From: Acidimicrobiales bacterium
GTDB lineage: Bacteria > Actinomycetota > Acidimicrobiia > Acidimicrobiales > Acidimicrobilacustridaceae
Reading direction: 5' to 3'
Assembly (NCBI GenBank): GCA_023264135.1
Contig: JALQSZ010000108.1
Location: 1-5,627, forward strand
Length of the DNA: 5,627 bases
This document shows positions 1 through 5,627 of the stretch, in pieces (within the stretch, counting starts at the first letter, position 1; every line of letters begins with the position of its first letter). Both the position numbers and the translations under genes were made by a program. The notes beneath the pieces were generated by a model. That model saw only the letters and a list, made by a program, of their open reading frames with translations, was not told where the DNA came from and ran no database searches.

Positions 1-16
1 CGCCGCCTCCAATAGA

Positions 17-46
17 AGAAGGCCCGGCCAACTGGCCGGGCCTTCT
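17..46. terminator. Perfect GC-rich hairpin, probable intrinsic terminator
   Basis: Bases 17-30 and 33-46 are perfect reverse complements: a 14-bp stem with only two nominal loop bases, so in practice about a 4-base loop. The stem core is GGCCCGGCC. On the minus strand it follows the stop codon of the small exported protein gene by about 47 bases and is followed by a T-rich stretch (TTCTTCTATT). On the plus strand the stem is also followed by pyrimidine-rich sequence. It could therefore stop transcription in both directions, for example for a plus-strand gene ending just left of the window. The stem is seen directly; the terminator role is inferred from its position and form. Confidence 0.85.
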
Positions 47-53
47 CTGTTCT

Positions 54-87
54 CTCGTCTCGTGGTGGGGGCGGGGTCAGAGACGAG
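54..87. repeat. 8-bp perfect inverted repeat in the 3' untranslated region
   Basis: CTCGTCTC at 54-61 is the reverse complement of GAGACGAG at 80-87, with an 18-base G-rich spacer. It lies between the stop codon of the small exported protein gene and the strong hairpin at 17-46. In the minus-strand transcript it would give two hairpins in a row. It may be an auxiliary terminator or 3'-end stabilising structure; no protein site is evident. Confidence 0.5.
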
Positions 88-93
88 GGGGAA

Positions 94-711
94 TCAGTTG
101 GTTGCCGGAGCAGCCTGGGTGCTGTCCTGAGGGGCACCTTGAGGACCATGACCGCCGCGAGGGCCGCCAGCCGGACGAGGATTGTTCACCATGTCGGTGA
201 CGCGCTGGGTGACATCGGCCAGTTTCGTGTCGGCCTGGGCCTGCGTGATCTCACCGGAGGTGACTTCCTCGTTGATGTGGTTGGTGCGTTCAGCAACGAG
301 TGCGTCGATCACGACCTGGACGTTGACGCCCTTCGACGAGGCAACCTGGGCAAGGGTCTGGCCACCGTCGAGTGCGGTGTGGAGTTCATCCACGGTCACG
401 CCGAGGGCCTGTGCGGCGACATCGAGGCCAGGGCCGCCCTTGCCACCGTGCTGGCCGCCTTGGGGCATATCGGCGACGAGTGCCGCGATGACTGCATCGG
501 CTTGGGCCTGCGTGATGGTGCCGGCGTCGACAAGTGGCTTGAGGGATTCGCCCATACGGACCGACGGATCTGGGCGATTCGCTTGAGCGGTCGCTGCAGT
601 GGTGCTGGAGGTGCTCTGAGCGCCGGAGATCGCCGGCACAGCGATGAGACCAGCGACTGAGCCGACTGCGAGGCCAGCTCCGAGACTGATGGAAACGATC
701 TTCTTGTTCAT
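94..711 (-). CDS. Small exported protein with repeated G-x-ITQAQAD helices, function unknown
   Basis: The product has 205 residues. The start ATG (709-711) is chosen because AAGGAG sits 7 bases upstream and a typical signal peptide begins there: MNKK, then a hydrophobic stretch to about residue 29, with likely cleavage near ISGAQ (28-32). The open frame runs upstream to a GTG at 780, but that would only add a proline-rich tail. The mature part begins with a Ser/Thr/Ala-rich linker (33-45). It then has a helix with GTITQAQAD (64-72), a Gly/His linker (85-95), a helical domain (about 96-146, LGVTVDELHTAL...LAQVASSKGV), a second copy GEITQAQAD (153-161) and a Gly/Pro/Gln-rich tail (178-205). I recall similar exported proteins being widespread in actinobacteria without an assigned role. 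No catalytic motif, cysteine, lipobox or membrane anchor is seen, so it is probably secreted. It appears to be a single-gene unit: 143 bp separate it from the upstream isomerase gene and hairpins follow it. Confidence 0.9.
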   Translation of the reverse strand: MNKKIVSISLGAGLAVGSVAGLIAVPAISGAQSTSSTTAATAQANRPDPSVRMGESLKPLVDAGTITQAQADAVIAALVADMPQGGQHGGKGGPGLDVAAQALGVTVDELHTALDGGQTLAQVASSKGVNVQVVIDALVAERTNHINEEVTSGEITQAQADTKLADVTQRVTDMVNNPRPAGGPRGGHGPQGAPQDSTQAAPATN

Positions 712-714
712 GGT

Positions 715-747
715 GGGGCTCCTTGGGTGGGGTGTTTGTGGGGGGGG
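715..747 (+). promoter_or_regulatory. G-quadruplex-type motif in the leader of the exported protein gene
   Basis: The plus strand has four G-runs: GGGG 715-718, GGG 725-727, GGGG 729-732 and eight Gs at 740-747. The loops between them are 6, 1 and 7 bases, which fits the canonical G3+/N1-7 pattern. The first loop (CTCCTT) is the complement of the Shine-Dalgarno site. Because the gene runs on the minus strand, the Gs are in the template strand and the mRNA leader is C-rich, including a C8 tract. The pattern is seen directly; folding and function are not shown. Confidence 0.4.
719..724 (-). promoter_or_regulatory. Shine-Dalgarno site that fixes the start of the exported protein
   Basis: The minus strand reads AAGGAG here, then 7 bases (CCCCACC), then ATG at 711-709. 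This matches the anti-Shine-Dalgarno sequence well at ideal spacing. It supports the 205-residue product over the longer frame starting at the GTG at 780. Confidence 0.9.
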
Positions 748-821
748 TGTTGGTGTGAGATGTCCGTTGGGGACGAACACAGCATCAACTCCCTGGGTAA
801 GGAGCCCCCGAAACGAAGGTG

Positions 822-841
822 AGAATCTCGGAAGAATCTCG
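822..841 (-). promoter_or_regulatory. 9-bp direct repeat with 11-bp period, candidate regulator site
   Basis: AGAATCTCG occurs at 822-830 and again at 833-841 (CGAGATTCT twice on the minus strand, two bases apart). An 11-bp period puts both copies on the same face of the helix. This is typical of tandem sites for OmpR/PhoB-family response regulators. It lies about 110-130 bp upstream of the exported protein start, in the 143-bp gap between the two minus-strand genes. A -35-like TTGATG (minus strand, 783-788) lies downstream of it, but I see no good -10 box. The repeat is seen; the regulator role is inferred. Confidence 0.35.
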
Positions 842-854
842 AATCGTCGATTTT

Positions 855-1637
855 TTAGGAATCGGCCAAATCGATAGCGGCGAAATCAGGCTGCCTGCGT
901 TCGGCCAACGCGGTGAGCGCTTCGATATTTGCTGGGCGTCCCATGAGATACGCGAAGGCCGCGTTCTCGCGTTCGCGCGCTGCATCGATCTGCGGTTTGA
1001 TCGCGGCGGTGATCGTCTTTTTTGATTCAACCAATGACGAGATCGACTTCGATGCAAGGACGCGCGCGTGCTTCATCGTTTCTTCCATGAGTTGCTCTGG
1101 TTCACACACTTTCCATGTGATGCCCATTTCTAAACATTCTTGGGCCGACAACCACTCTGAACTCATAAGCGCCCACGTCGCGTTGTGACGACCGATCATC
1201 GCAGGAAATGTGTAACTGCTCGCTGCTTCGGGTGCGACTGCAAGCGCAGTAAACGGACAACGAATGCGCGCTTCGGTCGACATGAACACAAGATCAGAAA
1301 GCGCAAGCATCGTTGCGCCGATACCAAGCGCCATTCCGTTCACCGCGCAGAACAACGGCTTTGGGAAATCAACGAGATGATCGACGAGTCCCGGAAATCC
1401 GTGACGACCATTTTCGATTCCACCCGTGTTGCGCATCGCCATTTCAACAACATCAGTTCCCGCCGAGAACGAACGACCTGTACCGGTGATGATGACGACA
1501 GCAACGGAGTTATCTGCAGCTGCATCAATAAGCGCGTCAGTTGTTGCGTCGTAGAGCGCTTCGTTGAATGCATTGAGCGCATCGGGACGGTTCAGCGTGA
1601 TGATGCGAATGCGGTCGGTGTCGGTGATTTCGAGCAC
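855..1637 (-). CDS. Crotonase-superfamily enoyl-CoA isomerase (ECI2-like)
   Basis: The product has 260 residues, a normal length for single-domain crotonases. The start is the GTG at 1635-1637, preceded by a purine-rich GGGGGA 4 bases upstream. It places the first strand (residues 2-15) and NRPDALNAFN (16-25) where the family has them. The frame continues upstream to an ATG at 1880, but that stretch lacks family similarity. CoA and oxyanion-hole motifs are FSAGTD (57-62) and AVNGMALGIG (98-107). The hydratase glutamate usually found in GGGCELA is replaced by Thr109, while the second catalytic Glu is kept as Glu137 in PEAASSYTFP. That single-Glu pattern, together with the PExxSSYTFP motif I recall from peroxisomal ECI2, points to delta3-delta2-enoyl-CoA isomerase. 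Such enzymes move a cis/trans-3 double bond so that unsaturated fatty acids can enter beta-oxidation in the cytoplasm. The family is certain; the exact reaction is inferred. Some crotonases of this type have other activities. Confidence 0.92.
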   Translation of the reverse strand: MLEITDTDRIRIITLNRPDALNAFNEALYDATTDALIDAAADNSVAVVIITGTGRSFSAGTDVVEMAMRNTGGIENGRHGFPGLVDHLVDFPKPLFCAVNGMALGIGATMLALSDLVFMSTEARIRCPFTALAVAPEAASSYTFPAMIGRHNATWALMSSEWLSAQECLEMGITWKVCEPEQLMEETMKHARVLASKSISSLVESKKTITAAIKPQIDAARERENAAFAYLMGRPANIEALTALAERRQPDFAAIDLADS

Positions 1638-1805
1638 GGTTTCCCCCTGGGCGACCGGAACCTCCGGATCGCATGAGCCCGCCCATCGTGTCACTCCGAG
1701 ACTCCCCCCGAGGCTGCCGCCCAGGCCGTCGGATCGAGCGGGCACACCATTGTTCGTGGCCCAGTGGTGACAAGCGACCCTGCGGAGGAGAACCCTCGCC
1801 CGCAC

Positions 1806-1811
1806 TAGCCT
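1806..1811 (+). promoter_or_regulatory. Possible -10 box for a leaderless or near-leaderless transcript
   Basis: TAGCCT fits the actinobacterial TANNNT -10 pattern and ends 8 bases before the ATG at 1820, so transcription would begin at or within a few bases of the start codon. This agrees with the lack of a Shine-Dalgarno site close to that ATG: the only GGAGGAG (1784-1790) is 29 bases away. No -35 box at proper spacing is visible; GTGACA at 1767-1772 is too far. A hexamer this loose occurs often by chance. Confidence 0.3.
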
Positions 1812-1819
1812 GACCGGCC

Positions 1820-4435
1820 ATGGCAACGGTTCTGCACCCTCGGCTTTTGCGCGGCATTGTGGCCGCAACGTTGGTGACAACGCTCTTGTGCCTCACGCTC
1901 CCCTTTGCCGCGAAGGCGCAAAGCGAAACCACCACTCCGGGTTGCCCAACGGTTCCGGTTTCGCTGTCCAACGAAAGTTTCGAATCTCCGGTCATCGATG
2001 CCAAGGAACGCAAGACCGTCGATGGTTCCACTGTCACCGGTTGGATCGGTACCGGCGAGACCGGCAAGGTCACGTTGCTCGCCAACGGCTGGACCGACAT
2101 CAACGCTGCCGTCGGACGTCAGTTCGCACAGCTCAGTGGCACGCAACCGCGTCTTTCTCAAGACCTCGCAACTGTTCCTGGTACGTCGATCGCGTGGGGG
2201 CTCTCGCATCGCGCTGTCAACGGCACTGCGTCAATGCGTGTTCTCATCGGTTCACCTGGCGCCGAAGGCAAAGAACAAGCAGTTCTCACTGACCCGACAA
2301 CGTGGACTCGACACGGTGGCACCTACAAAGTTCCCGATGGTCAAACCATTACGCGAATCACGTTTGTTCCGACAACGTCGTCTGCGCCTGACGCCAACCT
2401 GATCGACGCAGTGTCGCTCGGCACCGCGTCGTGTGTTGCTGCGTCGGTGTCACTGACGCCCTCAACACCCGTCGCCGTTGAAGGTGTCATTACGCAAACC
2501 GCCGTCATTCGCAATACGGGCGGAAGCCCGACAAACGATGTTGTTCTCAATGTCACGATGTCGAAGACCGTTGAGTACGTGAAGGACTCCGCAACGCCGG
2601 CCGGCGTCTTTGGATTGACTCCCGACACCTTGCTCATACGACCAGTCGGGGCGCTCGGAGTTCCCGGCGTGATTCTTCCAACCGAATCCGTTGTTGTGTC
2701 GTGGCAGGAACGCATTCTTCCGGCCGCTTCTGATTCGGTCATCTCGATTCCTGCGTCCGTCACTGCAGTCGACGCATTCGATGTGAAGTCAGTGACGCCA
2801 AATGAGATCACCACCGTTGTGGTCCGTCCGTCGTCAGATATTCAGGTATCGCAACAGTTCTCGCCATCGCTGGTTGCCTCCGGTGGAACCACCACGCTTT
2901 CGTTTAGCGCGAAGAACCAGGGCCCATCCGACGCGACCGGCGTTTCGGTCGTTGAAGAGATTCCAACCGGACTGACCCTTACCGGGCCCGTTCCTTCGGG
3001 TTGCGTGAATGCAGGTCGCACCATCACGTGCACAGTGGGATTACTCGCAAATGGCGATTCACGCTCTTGGCAGCTTCCGCTCACTGCGCCCTCGACCGGT
3101 TCACCACTGATCGTCCGATCAAACGTGTTTGCGCGAGCAAACGGAAGCGATCCATCGGGCGATAACAATCGAACCGTGGAAGCACTTTCTGTTGCTCCCC
3201 CATCGGCGCCCACACTCGAAGCCAACGTGAGTCCGTCACCGCTGATTGGAACGGCAGGCGGTGTCGCCACGGTTTCGGTTGATGTCATGAACGTCGGGTC
3301 AACTCCTGGCGCGTCGCCGCTCACCGTGACCGGCTCGTTCCCCACGGGTTTCACTCCACTCTTTGTTGTGGGTTTCCCCCCAACGGGCGCGCCTGCACCG
3401 ACCTGCACGGCATCGCCAGCGACCTGTTCCTTTCCCGGTCTCGCCGCTGGTGCTTCCGCCCGCGTTGAATTCCGTGGCGTTCTTTCTTCGGATATTGCCG
3501 ACGGATCCACACTCACCGGATCGGTGCAAACCGCTGGCATCGGTGCCGCGACAGTGACATCACCGGTGGTGTTCTCGGTCAATGCTCAATCCACCCTTGC
3601 GCTCGACGAACGCATTGTCGGCCCACTGTCGGCGGGCTCGCCGATCACCAAGCTCGTCACCGTTGTCGATGGTGGCCCATCAATGGCACGAGAGTCATCA
3701 GTTTTTATTCCTCTACCCAAAGAAGCCACGTCGATTGATACGCCGAAAAACTGCACCAGCGCGTTCGGCGGTCTCGCTTGCTCACTTGGCGACATTGACG
3801 AAGGAACGTTTGTCTCCACCGCGATTTCCTTCCAGATGCCGAACACCGGAGGCACGATCGCTGACGGCGCTCGAGCCGCAACCAGCACGCCAATGCCCAA
3901 CCCCGTTGTCGATCGCAACTCCAGCACACAGTTCGTTGGTCCAGTTGCTGATCTCTACGTGAAGCTCACTGGCATCGATCCTTCAACTGCCATCGGCGAT
4001 GCAGTCTCGTTCACGATTGACGTCACCAACCGTGGTCCCGGCGAAGCAACGTCAGTTCAAGTTCTCACCGATCCGAAACTCACTGGCCTGCGCTTCGATT
4101 CCGCTCTTGCCGAACGAGGCGTATGGAACCCCAATCTTGCGCTCTGGGAAATTCCGTCACTCGCTCCTGGCGCATCCGTTCGACTGCGGATCGAAGCAAC
4201 TGGCACTCGTACGAGTTCCGCTTCGCTCGCTGTGCTCGCTCGTTCTGACAATCCCGATATCGCCGCAATCGACAACACCGCGATTGCATCGCTTGATGTG
4301 CTCGCTGCTGCTGCACCGGAAACGAAATCCTCCGGAACCAATTGGATTCTTCCGGTGCTTCTCGGAATCGGCGCGCTGATCTTCATTGCCGCTTGCGTCT
4401 ACTTGTTCGTGCAGTGGCGCAGGAACAAGTCCTGA
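1820..4435 (+). CDS. Cell-surface protein: DUF642-like domain, about five DUF11-type repeats, C-terminal membrane anchor
   Basis: The product has 871 residues. It opens with a signal peptide (basic HPRLLR, hydrophobic core about 12-30, cleavage after AKA at 33). Residues 46-205 form a DUF642-like beta-sandwich (NESFESP, GWIGTG, QFAQLSG, SQDLATVPG), bracketed by Cys42 and Cys205. About five DUF11/CARDB-like Ig-type repeats follow: roughly 207-335, 340-457, 465-588, 592-707 and 710-828. The second (KNQGPSDATGVSVVEEIPTG) and fifth (TNRGPGEATSVQV, then WEIPSLAPGASVRL) are the clearest. Repeats two to four each hold a close cysteine pair (395/404, 529/536, 645/654) that could form disulfides. The protein ends with one membrane helix (about 842-864) and a basic RRNKS tail, with no LPXTG. 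This suggests a stalk projecting from the membrane with a binding tip, perhaps for carbohydrate or adhesion; that function is inferred. An in-frame stop at 1811-1813 makes ATG 1820 the first start. The gene ends flush against the convergent synthetase gene. Confidence 0.92.
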   Translation: MATVLHPRLLRGIVAATLVTTLLCLTLPFAAKAQSETTTPGCPTVPVSLSNESFESPVIDAKERKTVDGSTVTGWIGTGETGKVTLLANGWTDINAAVGRQFAQLSGTQPRLSQDLATVPGTSIAWGLSHRAVNGTASMRVLIGSPGAEGKEQAVLTDPTTWTRHGGTYKVPDGQTITRITFVPTTSSAPDANLIDAVSLGTASCVAASVSLTPSTPVAVEGVITQTAVIRNTGGSPTNDVVLNVTMSKTVEYVKDSATPAGVFGLTPDTLLIRPVGALGVPGVILPTESVVVSWQERILPAASDSVISIPASVTAVDAFDVKSVTPNEITTVVVRPSSDIQVSQQFSPSLVASGGTTTLSFSAKNQGPSDATGVSVVEEIPTGLTLTGPVPSGCVNAGRTITCTVGLLANGDSRSWQLPLTAPSTGSPLIVRSNVFARANGSDPSGDNNRTVEALSVAPPSAPTLEANVSPSPLIGTAGGVATVSVDVMNVGSTPGASPLTVTGSFPTGFTPLFVVGFPPTGAPAPTCTASPATCSFPGLAAGASARVEFRGVLSSDIADGSTLTGSVQTAGIGAATVTSPVVFSVNAQSTLALDERIVGPLSAGSPITKLVTVVDGGPSMARESSVFIPLPKEATSIDTPKNCTSAFGGLACSLGDIDEGTFVSTAISFQMPNTGGTIADGARAATSTPMPNPVVDRNSSTQFVGPVADLYVKLTGIDPSTAIGDAVSFTIDVTNRGPGEATSVQVLTDPKLTGLRFDSALAERGVWNPNLALWEIPSLAPGASVRLRIEATGTRTSSASLAVLARSDNPDIAAIDNTAIASLDVLAAAAPETKSSGTNWILPVLLGIGALIFIAACVYLFVQWRRNKS

Positions 4436-4438
4436 TCA
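4433..4438. other. Palindromic TGATCA holding the stop codons of both convergent genes
   Basis: Bases 4433-4435 are the TGA of the surface-protein gene. Bases 4436-4438 (TCA) are the TGA of the synthetase gene on the other strand. The two coding regions meet with no base between them and none shared. A terminator for either gene would have to lie inside the other. Only a weak 5-bp hairpin (CAGGA 4420-4424 with TCCTG 4430-4434) is seen nearby. Confidence 0.95.
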
Positions 4439-5627
4439 GTCAAAGAGTTCGCGCACCGCGACTTTGGTGACCTTGCCCATCGGATTTCGGGGCAGTTCCG
4501 TCACGCACAAGTAGCGAAATGGCACTTTGGCAGGAGCGAGTTGTTTCTTGCCCCACGCACGGAACTCTGCGTCGGTTGGGTGGCCCTCAGAACTCGCAAC
4601 CCACGCCATCGCGACTCGCTCGCCCCATTCATCGTCCGGCAGTCCAACTACCGCACAATCGAGCACCGCTGAGTGCGTGCGAAACACTTCCTCGATTTCG
4701 AGTGCAGACACTTTCTCTCCGCCTGACTTGATGATGTCGACCGATGCGCGTCCAAGAAGCCGATAGCCATCGGGAGTGTGTTGGGCGACATCGCCAGTAC
4801 GAAACCATCCGTCAATGAACGACTCTGCAGTGGCGTCAGGTCTATTCAGATAGCGATTGAACACTTGCGGACCGCGTACGAGGAGCTCGCCCGCTTCACC
4901 GTCGGCGACCTCGCTGCCCTGTTCGTCGACAATGCAGACGTCGACTCCCGGGAAGGGCCACCCGACATGGCCGGGCACGCGGCGGTCGAGGGTGTTGCCT
5001 AATGCCATACCCAATTCGGTCATTCCGTAGCGTTCGAGCAGCACATGACCAGAAATGTCTCGCCATTGCTCAAGTGTCGAAACCGGCAATGCGGCTGAAC
5101 CCGACACCATGAGTCGAAGTCCAGCCGCACCGGCAGACCATCGCTGTTGCGTGTCAGAGTCGGCATCGAGCCAAGCGCGAACAAGTCGCGAATAAATCGT
5201 GGGTACCGCCATGAAGAGCGTGATCTCTCCAGAAGCAAGTCGCTCCCAGGTCTCGAGCGCGTCGAAGCGTCCGGGAGTTTCGAGAGTCGCACCAACTGAA
5301 AGTGCCGTGAACGTGACATTGACGAGTCCGTGAACATGGTGAAGGGGAAGCACGCACACAATGCGATCGTTTGCTGTCCAACCCCACGTCTGGACCATCG
5401 CTGCGCATTGCGCAGCGAGCGATGAGTGCGTGTGCACCACACCTTTCGGCAAACCGGTAGTCCCACTTGTGTAAACGATCATTGCATCGAACTCTGAAGT
5501 GACCGTTGGAAGTGTTGTCGAAGCGTGACTGCTCACTGCCTGACGAACGTCAATCACCTGTGCGTCGGTGAATGCTGCAAGTTGCGTTGCGAGTGCAACG
5601 GTTTCGGTCGTGCAGAGAACATGGGTG
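4436..5627 (-). CDS. ACSF3/MatB-like malonyl-CoA synthetase (N-terminus beyond window)
   Basis: This is an adenylate-forming acyl-CoA synthetase (ANL superfamily): it activates a carboxylate with ATP and transfers it to CoA in the cytoplasm. The visible frame holds 396 codons and stays open to the window edge. A GTG at 5557 is therefore probably internal, and about 100 or more N-terminal residues are missing compared with ~500-residue family members. Motifs in order: P-loop YTSGTTGLPKG (5441-5473), HHVHGL (5324-5341), MAVPTIYSRL (5183-5212), RLMVSGSAALP (5084-5116), LERYGMTE (5015-5038), GWFRTGD (4790-4810), the hinge region SVDIIKSGGEKVS (4706-4744) and PRNPMGK with the catalytic lysine (4472-4474). 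Everything needed for catalysis in the visible part is intact. The run PLHHVHGLVN, MAVPTIY, RLMVSGSAALP, LERYGMTE.GMAL and SVDIIK.GG.KVSALE matches what I recall of human ACSF3, a malonyl/methylmalonyl-CoA synthetase. The fold is certain; malonate as substrate is likely but unproven, and another short or medium acid is possible. Confidence 0.95.
   Translation of the reverse strand, partial: THVLCTTETVALATQLAAFTDAQVIDVRQAVSSHASTTLPTVTSEFDAMIVYTSGTTGLPKGVVHTHSSLAAQCAAMVQTWGWTANDRIVCVLPLHHVHGLVNVTFTALSVGATLETPGRFDALETWERLASGEITLFMAVPTIYSRLVRAWLDADSDTQQRWSAGAAGLRLMVSGSAALPVSTLEQWRDISGHVLLERYGMTELGMALGNTLDRRVPGHVGWPFPGVDVCIVDEQGSEVADGEAGELLVRGPQVFNRYLNRPDATAESFIDGWFRTGDVAQHTPDGYRLLGRASVDIIKSGGEKVSALEIEEVFRTHSAVLDCAVVGLPDDEWGERVAMAWVASSEGHPTDAEFRAWGKKQLAPAKVPFRYLCVTELPRNPMGKVTKVAVRELFD

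Noticed and set aside
1..15. Possible last codons (RRLQ, stop TAG at 13-15) of a plus-strand gene entering from the left
   Set aside because: Four codons cannot support a gene call, although the position just before the hairpin is suggestive.
139..660. Long plus-strand open frame opposite the exported protein gene
   Set aside because: It is a GC-rich shadow of the minus-strand gene, with no start signal and no recognisable domain.
94..711. Higher GC of the exported protein gene as a sign of transfer
   Set aside because: Hand counts gave 44 and 42 G/C of 60 at 121-180 and 361-420, but 34 of 60 at 241-300, similar to sampled lines elsewhere (33-35). The difference is uneven and is explained by Gly/Pro/Ala-rich segments.
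712..780. N-terminal extension of the exported protein to a GTG at 780
   Set aside because: It adds a proline-rich low-complexity stretch before a perfect signal peptide, and the strong AAGGAG site supports the internal ATG at 711.
839..856. Short TCGA-ATCG-TCGA hairpin followed by six Ts on the plus strand
   Set aside because: The stem is only 4 bp and no plus-strand gene ends there; part of it lies at the minus-strand isomerase stop.
1638..1880. N-terminal extension of the isomerase to the ATG at 1880, or to a GTG at 1694
   Set aside because: The added residues are Arg/Gly-rich without family similarity, and most of the longer form would overlap the start of the divergent surface-protein gene. 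The GTG at 1637 gives the normal family length.
2842..3582. Minus-strand open frame of 246 codons inside the surface-protein gene
   Set aside because: It is a Ser/Thr/Val/Pro-rich mirror of the repeat codons with no ribosome-binding site or fold; the plus-strand protein fully explains the region.
4420..4434. CAGGA/TCCTG hairpin at the end of the surface-protein gene as a terminator
   Set aside because: The stem is only 5 bp, has no T-run on either side and lies inside the coding sequence.

Overview
This window looks like an ordinary chromosomal stretch of a high-GC Gram-positive bacterium (Actinomycetota). An Acidimicrobiia-like lineage is my best guess. The hints are a GTG start, GC of roughly 55-70% in the lines I counted, a small exported protein of a type common in actinobacteria, a crotonase-fold enzyme plus an acyl-CoA synthetase, and a possible leaderless promoter. 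I saw no rRNA, tRNA, CRISPR array, insertion sequence or phage gene. The taxonomic call is an inference.

Layout from left to right: a perfect GC-rich hairpin (17-46) and a second inverted repeat (54-87) lie downstream of a minus-strand gene for a small exported protein (711 back to 94). Its leader holds a clear Shine-Dalgarno site, a C8 tract and a G-quadruplex-type motif on the opposite strand. Further upstream is a 9-bp direct repeat with an 11-bp period (822-841). Next on the minus strand is a crotonase-superfamily enzyme (1637 back to 855) whose active-site residues fit a delta3-delta2-enoyl-CoA isomerase better than a hydratase. A 182-bp divergent gap separates it from a long plus-strand gene (1820-4435). 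That gene encodes a surface protein: signal peptide, DUF642-like domain, about five DUF11-type beta-sandwich repeats and a C-terminal membrane anchor. Its stop codon directly abuts the stop codon of a convergent minus-strand acyl-CoA synthetase (4436 to beyond 5627). The synthetase closely resembles ACSF3/MatB malonyl-CoA synthetases and is cut at its N-terminus by the window edge.

The two CoA enzymes share a strand and a general theme (activation and catabolism of carboxylic or fatty acids), but the 2.6-kb surface-protein gene on the opposite strand lies between them, so they are not one transcript. The two exported proteins have no evident tie to CoA metabolism. Nothing here amounts to a convincing new multi-gene system. 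The most useful second looks are the architecture of the surface protein, the active site of the isomerase, and the regulatory structure upstream of the small exported protein.
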